This document shows positions 6,100 to 10,032 of a DNA stretch of 10,032 nt, one piece after another. The notes under the pieces were generated by a model. It saw nothing but the letters and a program-made list of their open reading frames with translations. It had not been told where the DNA came from and made no database searches. Source of the stretch: an uncultured Thermoleophilia bacterium (GTDB lineage: Bacteria; Actinomycetota; Thermoleophilia; UBA2241); assembly GCA_903921965.1 (NCBI GenBank), contig CAIXSE010000148.1:1-10032 (forward strand), given 5' to 3'. Made by a program: the position numbers and the translations under genes. Each line of letters starts with the position of its first letter. Positions within the stretch are counted from its first letter, which is position 1.

Positions 6100-7814
6100 C
6101 AGGCGGGCACGTCCTCCGGCTTCATCGGGTACGTCTCGACCGGCACGTCGTGCAGCGACACGGCCATGCCGTCGCCGTCCGGGGCGATCTCGATCCACTT
6201 CAGGAAGCGCGCGTCGTCGCGCGCCGGGAAGTCCTCGCGGATGTGCCAGCCGCGCGTCTCCTCGCGGGCCAGCGACGCGCGGTAGAACAGCTCCGCCCCG
6301 AGCACCATGGCCTCGGCGACGTGGCAGTTGGCCAGGTGGTGCGGGTCGCCTGCGGCGAGCTGCGGCACCTGCTCCTTGAGCGCCAGCACCTTGCCGAGCG
6401 CCTCGTTCATGCGGTCGGCGCTCTTGCAGATGCTGTAGCCGACGGGGACCATGACGTCCTGCACGGCGTGGATGAGCTCGGCGGGGGCCACACCGCTGCG
6501 CCCCAGCGGCGCCGTGATGCGCGCCTTGAGCGCCTCGGCCCGGCCGGCGTCCGGCGCGCCCGCGCCGGCCTTCGCGGCCGCCAGGGCCGCCGGCGCGCAC
6601 CGCACGGCGCTGAACACGGCGAAACCGAGCCCGGACCCGCGCATGCGGCCGGGCGGCGCCGGCACGGCGCCGGCGATGCTCGAGCCGCCGTACCCGGTGT
6701 CGCCGATGGCGAAGAGGCCGTGCACGGTCGTCTGCATCTGGTGGCCGACCTTGACCGGGCTGAGCTCGGCGTTGAGCCCGGGCATGACCGGCTGCATGGG
6801 GCCCTTGACCGTCGAGCCGGCCATGGCCTTGCCGATGGTCAGACCCCAGAACTTCATCGAGACCGGCCGCACCGCCAGCTTGTCCTCGTGGAAGGCCGGC
6901 ACGATCTCGTTGTTCACGTAGTTCTCGATCATGTTGGCGACGATGGGCCCGTTGCCGGCCTTCATCTCCTTCCACCACTCCACGACCTCCTTGGAGTGGA
7001 CGTCCGACTCGAGCGTGGGCCGCACGCGCCTGGAGATGTTCTCGCCCCTGGCGTTGTACAGGCAGTCCTCGGCGCCCTGGCACACCTCTTTGGTGTCGGC
7101 GAAGACCCAGTTGATGAAGTTGCCGAACTCGGCGTTGCGCATGACGGCGCCGGCGCGCCAGGCCGCGGCGATGCCCTCGCCGCCGGCGCTCGACCAGCGC
7201 GGCATGAGCTTGAAGCACTGGTTGCCGTTGGCCAGGACGACGGCGCCCGCCTGCACGATGGTGCAGGCGCCGTCGAGCATGCCGAAGCCGATGGCCCCGC
7301 ACACGCGGTCGCCGTCCTTGAGCAGGTCGACGATCTCCACACGGTCCTTGAAGCGCACGCCCAGCTTGCGCGCGTGCCTGGCCATGTTCAGCGTCAGGTC
7401 CTGGTCGAGCACGGCGAGACGCCACGGGTGCTCGGGGAGCCAGCGCACGTACTTGGGCTCGCCGTGGTCGTCGCGGTAGATGTGCACGCCCCAGCTCTCG
7501 AGTCGCTCGAGGTCGGGCCGCGACTCGCGCGCGAACGCCGCGAGAAGCTCCTGGTCCTCGAGGTACTCGCCCACGTTCTTCACGTGGAAGTCGAGGACGT
7601 TGTCGAACCCGTCGGCCTCGTCCATGAACACGATGTTGCCGCCGCCCTTGTTGGCCTTGCCGCCCCACCCGGCGACGACCTTGTCGAGCACGAGCACGTC
7701 GGCCTCGGGGTCGAGCTCCCTGGCGCGGATGGCGCAGGCGAGGCCCGCGATGCCGCCGCCGACGATCAGCAGGTCGGCGTGCAGCACGGTGCCCAGGTCT
7801 TCGAGCGTCGCCAT
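6099..7814 (-). CDS. FAD-dependent oxidoreductase, FrdA/SdhA/AprA-like flavoprotein subunit
   Basis: A 571-residue flavoprotein of the fumarate reductase/succinate dehydrogenase/APS reductase alpha family. The N-terminal FAD motif GGGIAG (19-24) and acidic Asp44 (VLVLDK) begin the Rossmann fold. The C-terminal part of the FAD domain is GLFAIGDTGYGGSSIAGAV (about 366-384). The tail carries the helical C-terminal domain with the family signature RGWHIREDFP (521-530). Where FrdA/SdhA have the His that binds FAD covalently, this protein reads WGGKANKGGGN (50-60) without His, so FAD is probably non-covalent, as in AprA or L-aspartate oxidase. It starts 1 nt after the ferredoxin stop, with GGAGGT 8 nt upstream of ATG, so the two are almost certainly partners: ferredoxin passes electrons to or from the FAD. 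No membrane anchor or quinone-binding subunit is present, and no sulfur genes are nearby to support true AprA activity. Likely role: reduction or oxidation of a C=C bond or carbonyl in the imported compound. Confidence 0.88.
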   Translation of the reverse strand: MATLEDLGTVLHADLLIVGGGIAGLACAIRARELDPEADVLVLDKVVAGWGGKANKGGGNIVFMDEADGFDNVLDFHVKNVGEYLEDQELLAAFARESRPDLERLESWGVHIYRDDHGEPKYVRWLPEHPWRLAVLDQDLTLNMARHARKLGVRFKDRVEIVDLLKDGDRVCGAIGFGMLDGACTIVQAGAVVLANGNQCFKLMPRWSSAGGEGIAAAWRAGAVMRNAEFGNFINWVFADTKEVCQGAEDCLYNARGENISRRVRPTLESDVHSKEVVEWWKEMKAGNGPIVANMIENYVNNEIVPAFHEDKLAVRPVSMKFWGLTIGKAMAGSTVKGPMQPVMPGLNAELSPVKVGHQMQTTVHGLFAIGDTGYGGSSIAGAVPAPPGRMRGSGLGFAVFSAVRCAPAALAAAKAGAGAPDAGRAEALKARITAPLGRSGVAPAELIHAVQDVMVPVGYSICKSADRMNEALGKVLALKEQVPQLAAGDPHHLANCHVAEAMVLGAELFYRASLAREETRGWHIREDFPARDDARFLKWIEIAPDGDGMAVSLHDVPVETYPMKPEDVPA

Positions 7815-7815
7815 G

Positions 7816-8037
7816 TCACACCACCTCCGGCCAGTAGATGCCGGCGAAGTCGATGACGACCTCGATGCACTCCTCGGGGCACTCGAGCTCGCACTTGTTG
7901 CAGCCCACGCAGTCCTCGGCGTAGGCGACGACCGGCCTGTCGTCCTCGTCGCCCCAGCGGAAGACGTCCATGAAGCAGGCGTCGTAGCAGGTCCGGCAGC
8001 CGGTGCAGGCGTCCAGGTCGATGGCGATGGTGTTCAT
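7816..8037 (-). CDS. 2[4Fe-4S] ferredoxin-type electron transfer protein
   Basis: A 73-residue ferredoxin with two complete CxxCxxCxxxC clusters: Cys11/14/17/21 and Cys43/46/49/53. An extra Cys57 follows (CPEEC). The clusters are separated by an acidic loop, and the C-terminal tail ends FAGIYWPEVV. In this fold the fourth Cys of one motif binds the other cluster. The ATG at 8037 overlaps the regulator stop as ATGA, with GGGGAG just upstream, and the flavoprotein begins 1 nt after its stop. The length and gene order resemble the small iron-sulfur partners of AprA/FrdA-like flavoproteins, though it is shorter than AprB, which has a C-terminal extension. It probably serves as the dedicated electron-transfer subunit of the next gene's product rather than a general ferredoxin. 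It is cytoplasmic, with no signal peptide. Confidence 0.93.
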   Translation of the reverse strand: MNTIAIDLDACTGCRTCYDACFMDVFRWGDEDDRPVVAYAEDCVGCNKCELECPEECIEVVIDFAGIYWPEVV

Positions 8038-8990
8038 CCGCTCCCCTTCCGGACGGGCAGTGAGGTCTCGAGGGCGTTGGGGCCGGACGGGCGGATGGCG
8101 GCCAGCTCCTCGATCATGGCCGCGTACTTCTCCTTGAGGGCGGCGACGTCGATGGTGCCGTCGTAGAGTGCCAGCACGGCCAGGTTGAGGGCCGTGTTGG
8201 TCCACATGACGTCGCTCATGGAGAAGCGCTCGTCCCAGGCGGCGCGCATGCGCATGGTCTGGAAGGCGCCGTACAGCGCGTAGCTCATGAGCTCGTCCGG
8301 CAGCGGCGGGTCGCCGGGACCCTTGCGCCTGCGGGCGAGGTCCTCGGTCGGGCCTCTCAGCACGTGCTCGTGAGCGGCCCGCAGCTCGCGCGTGGTCTCG
8401 GGGTCGTCGTAGGCCGCCTCGCGGGCGAGGTACAGCAGGTCCGGGTTCAGGGCGCCGAGGCTGTAGTCGCCGACGACCCGCCAGAGCAGGTGGACGACCA
8501 CGTCCTCCTCGTCCACCAGACGGGGTTCGATGGCACCCATGGACGCCTCCAAGTAGTCCCGGTAGGCGGCCGCGAACAGGTCGCGCTTCGTCGGGAAGTG
8601 GCTGTAGAGCGTCTGCGGCGTGATGCCGAGCTCCGCGATGATGTCGGCGATGCGCGTCTGGCGGTAGCCGTTCTGCGCGAACTCGCGGGCGGCGACGGCG
8701 AGGATGGCGCGGCGGGTCTCTTCCTCCTGCCGCGCCACGAGGTCCTCGCCGTTCCTGCTGGCCGAGTCGACGCGCTTGCGCAGACGGGCGCCGATCGCGC
8801 GGATGTCCAGGCCCTCCGCCTTGAGCCTGCGGATCTCCTCGAGGAGCTCGACGTGGTCGTCGGTGTAGATGGCGCGCGTCGGGCTGGCCTTCTGGGCCGG
8901 CGGCAGCAGGCCGGCGCGCACGTAGAAGTAGATCGTGCTGCGCGCGGTGCCGGATTCGGTCTCCAGCTCGCTGATGGTGAGTGCCCGCAC
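8034..8990 (-). CDS. MerR-TetR fusion transcriptional regulator
   Basis: A 318-residue regulator with two DNA-binding domains in one chain. Residues 1 to about 75 are a MerR-type winged HTH: LTISELETESGTARSTIYFYVRAGLL has the helix-turn-helix and the Y-x-R-x-GLL of the family, then YTDDHVELLEEIRRLKAEGLDIRAI. Residues about 86-140 are a TetR HTH: RRAILAVAAREFAQNGY, then TRIADIIAELGITPQTLYSHFPTKRDLF cut at the recognition helix (ITPQTLYSHF). Residues about 141-318 are a TetR-type ligand/dimer domain. The start is GTG at 8990 with GAGGGGG about 6 nt upstream. It is the first gene of the operon, overlaps the ferredoxin start by 4 nt, and lies behind a promoter with a dyad over the start region, so self-regulation is likely. 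The effector is probably the imported compound or a metabolite. Confidence 0.92.
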   Translation of the reverse strand: MRALTISELETESGTARSTIYFYVRAGLLPPAQKASPTRAIYTDDHVELLEEIRRLKAEGLDIRAIGARLRKRVDSASRNGEDLVARQEEETRRAILAVAAREFAQNGYRQTRIADIIAELGITPQTLYSHFPTKRDLFAAAYRDYLEASMGAIEPRLVDEEDVVVHLLWRVVGDYSLGALNPDLLYLAREAAYDDPETTRELRAAHEHVLRGPTEDLARRRKGPGDPPLPDELMSYALYGAFQTMRMRAAWDERFSMSDVMWTNTALNLAVLALYDGTIDVAALKEKYAAMIEELAAIRPSGPNALETSLPVRKGSG

Positions 8991-9032
8991 CGGTGCCCCC
9001 TCAGGCAGACGCGTGGTTCCCTCGCTGCTCCA

Positions 9033-9059
9033 GTGGACTACTTCACAAGTCTAGTTCAC
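9033..9059 (-). promoter_or_regulatory. Putative operator: 27-bp dyad just downstream of the regulator promoter
   Basis: On the plus strand GTGGACTA (9033-9040) and TAGTTCAC (9052-9059) are inverted copies matching at 7 of 8 positions, separated by 11 bp. The site begins about 10 bp past the -10 element, so bound protein would cover the start of transcription. The size and position suit a TetR-type repressor, probably the product of the adjacent MerR-TetR gene. Binding is inferred. Confidence 0.5.
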
Positions 9060-9068
9060 GTGCCGGAT

Positions 9069-9096
9069 ACTATAGTGCGGAAACGACGAGACGCAA
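9069..9096 (-). promoter_or_regulatory. Sigma-70-type promoter for the regulator-transporter operon
   Basis: On the minus strand a -35-like TTGCGT (9096-9091) lies 16 bp before TATAGT (9074-9069), which matches the TATAAT consensus at five of six bases. The predicted start is near 9062, giving a leader of about 70 nt before the GTG at 8990. The spacing is ordinary, not the stretched 19-20 bp of classical MerR-activated promoters. This is the only convincing AT-rich promoter I see in the window. Confidence 0.6.
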
Positions 9097-9106
9097 GAGA
9101 CAAGTG

Positions 9107-9118
9107 GAGCGAACGCTC
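9107..9118. repeat. Short inverted repeat upstream of the -35 box
   Basis: GAGCG and CGCTC form a perfect 5-bp inverted repeat around AA (9107-9118), centred about 19 bp upstream of the -35 element. It could be an activator or secondary regulator site, but arms this short occur often by chance. Confidence 0.3.
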
Positions 9119-9279
9119 TATCTATGCGCCCGATGCCCGCGCGGGGACGGCCGCGCACCCCGCCGCGGCCCGCGCTCGAGCGGCGGATCGGGCGGCTGGA
9201 CGTCGTGCGCGACGGCGAGCCCGTTCACCGGACGCAAGGACCTGCCCACACCGCCGAGCACGGCCCCGTCCGTCGCCGT

Positions 9280-9325
9280 GACGGCCGGGGCCGGGGCGCG
9301 CTGCGTCTCCCCGGCCCCGGCCGTC
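9280..9325 (-). terminator. Perfect 17-bp GC hairpin after the PhlG-like gene
   Basis: GACGGCCGGGGCCGGGG (9280-9296) pairs without mismatch with CCCCGGCCCCGGCCGTC (9309-9325) around a 12-nt loop. It begins about 100 nt after the stop of the hydrolase gene. No T-run follows on either strand. It probably insulates the downstream operon promoter from read-through. The structure is certain; the role is inferred. Confidence 0.55.
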
Positions 9326-9426
9326 TGCTTCGGCTCCACGCCGGGCGGGGCCCCGGCGGCGCCCCGCTCGTCGGGCCCGCCCCGGCCGCCGTCCGCGGCC
9401 CGGTCCCTCCGCGGTCCTCGCCGTCG

Positions 9427-10032
9427 TCAGAGCTCGGCGTACCTGGCCTCGCGGCCCGTGCCCTCCACGCGGAACGAGTAGTACGGGCAGATCTCGGGGT
9501 CGGTGATGACGCGGTACAGGCGCGCCAGGGTCGGCAGGAAGACCTCCCAGTTGCCGACCTCCTCGGTGGCGTGCTGCGCCCAGATGAGGCCGTCGTCGGC
9601 GGCGTTCTCGCGGGCCTCGATGGCCGACGACATACCGACCACGCCGTTGTCGCTCTTCTGCCACTGGTGCAGCCGGTAGCCCAGCACCGGATCGTCCACC
9701 TTGACGTCGTCGCCCATGATGCTGATGGCGCCGGCGAACACGACGTGGTCGTACCTGATCAGGTCGCGGTACTCGGCCGGGACGTCCTCGAGCTTGGGGA
9801 ACTTGATGTACGGGCGGATCTTGACGCCGTCGTTCCACGTCTGCGGCGCGATGTGCACGCTGCCGAGCGGGCCGCCGGCCTCCTCGAGGCCGATCCACCA
9901 CTCGAAGCCCTTGTGCTGGTTGGGGTGCCAGAGGTAGTCGCCCTTCTCCATGTTGCACCAGAACCAGTTGAGCTGGTACGGGGTGACGTCGTCCAGCTCC
10001 CAGTCGATGTGGGTCCAGACGTGGTCGTCCTG
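9427..10032 (-). CDS. DAPG/phloretin hydrolase-like protein, C-terminal part (runs off right edge)
   Basis: The frame is open to the window edge, so only the last 201 codons are visible; the ATG at 9951 is internal. The visible start reads WELDDVTPYQLNWFW, then NMEKGDYLWHPNQHKGFEWW. This resembles the 'TP..L.WW...Y..WHP..H' region that I recall from 2,4-diacetylphloroglucinol hydrolase (PhlG) and phloretin hydrolase. Near the end, HATEE (His codon at 9571-9573) followed by VGNWEVFLPTLARLY resembles the HxxxE zinc-ligand segment of that family. Members are zinc-dependent hydrolases that cleave a carbon-carbon bond between an acyl group and an aromatic ring. The third and fourth zinc ligands could not be placed with confidence, so the substrate may differ. 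Tryptophan and aromatic residues are unusually dense. It lies upstream of, and in the same direction as, the transporter operon, but a hairpin and a promoter separate them. The family assignment is from recalled motifs and needs a profile search. Confidence 0.6.
   Translation of the reverse strand, partial: QDDHVWTHIDWELDDVTPYQLNWFWCNMEKGDYLWHPNQHKGFEWWIGLEEAGGPLGSVHIAPQTWNDGVKIRPYIKFPKLEDVPAEYRDLIRYDHVVFAGAISIMGDDVKVDDPVLGYRLHQWQKSDNGVVGMSSAIEARENAADDGLIWAQHATEEVGNWEVFLPTLARLYRVITDPEICPYYSFRVEGTGREARYAEL

Larger units (their letters stand above)
8991..9426. other. Intergenic control region and GC-rich 3' region
   Basis: The part next to the regulator (about 9030-9125) is markedly more AT-rich than anything else in the window. 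It holds a promoter, a dyad overlapping the start point and a small inverted repeat, each listed separately. The rest (about 9126-9426) is extremely GC-rich 3' sequence after the hydrolase gene with a 17-bp hairpin. Short open frames here (for example 9118-9339 on the minus strand) lack a ribosome binding site and are low-complexity, so I call no gene. Confidence 0.6.

Noticed and set aside
6099..7814. True adenylylsulfate reductase alpha subunit (AprA)
   Set aside because: The small ferredoxin lacks the AprB C-terminal extension, no sulfur genes are nearby, and the importer/SDR setting suggests an organic substrate; only the fold is supported.
6150..7856. 568-codon open frame on the plus strand
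   Set aside because: Antisense shadow of the flavoprotein gene with no ribosome binding site or domain.
9069..9076. Plus-strand promoter using the palindromic ACTATAGT
   Set aside because: The -10-like box reads the same on both strands, but no -35-like hexamer sits at the right distance on the plus strand and no plausible gene follows there.
9118..9339. 73-codon minus-strand frame in the intergenic region
   Set aside because: It begins with GTG without a ribosome binding site, runs through the 17-bp hairpin, and has Pro/Arg/Gly-rich composition, so it is probably noncoding.

Overview
The window is strongly GC-rich. Codons end mostly in G or C, GTG and TTG starts occur beside ATG, and the ribosome binding sites are of the GGAGG type. 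Every convincing gene lies on the minus strand. These traits, the Gly/Ser-rich lipoprotein N-terminus and the MerR/TetR regulator suit a high-GC actinobacterium (Actinomycetota). This is inferred from style; no marker gene is present. I see no rRNA, tRNA, CRISPR, insertion sequence or phage gene.

Read in the direction of transcription (right to left), the window opens with the 3' part of a gene resembling the 2,4-diacetylphloroglucinol/phloretin hydrolase family (9427 to beyond 10032). A very GC-rich stretch of about 430 bp follows, with a 17-bp perfect hairpin (9280-9325), a good sigma-70 type promoter (9069-9096) and a dyad just downstream of it (9033-9059). From this promoter a tight operon of seven genes runs to 365: a MerR-TetR fusion regulator, a 2[4Fe-4S] ferredoxin, an FrdA/AprA-like FAD flavoprotein, an NAD-type short-chain dehydrogenase (SDR), and a branched-chain-amino-acid-type (HAAT family) ABC importer. 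The importer consists of LivH, a single-chain LivM-LivG-LivF triple fusion and a substrate-binding lipoprotein. Junctions are a 4-nt overlap, a 1-nt gap, a 1-nt overlap, 43 nt (holding a coupled 15-codon mini-ORF), a 4-nt overlap and 35 nt. Two strong GC hairpins (244-284, 297-327) follow the operon. A second SDR then starts at 68 and runs off the left edge.

As a unit this looks like a self-regulated uptake and catabolic module. The lipoprotein captures a small organic acid or aromatic/polyketide-derived compound, LivH and LivMGF import it, and the flavoprotein/ferredoxin pair with one or two SDRs carries out redox steps on it. The MerR-TetR regulator probably senses the compound or an intermediate. 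The neighbouring PhlG-like hydrolase suggests, but does not prove, an acyl-phenolic or related substrate. The substrate cannot be read from the sequence. The combination of architectures (triple-fused importer, double-HTH regulator, dedicated flavoprotein/ferredoxin pair) is the most interesting content here.
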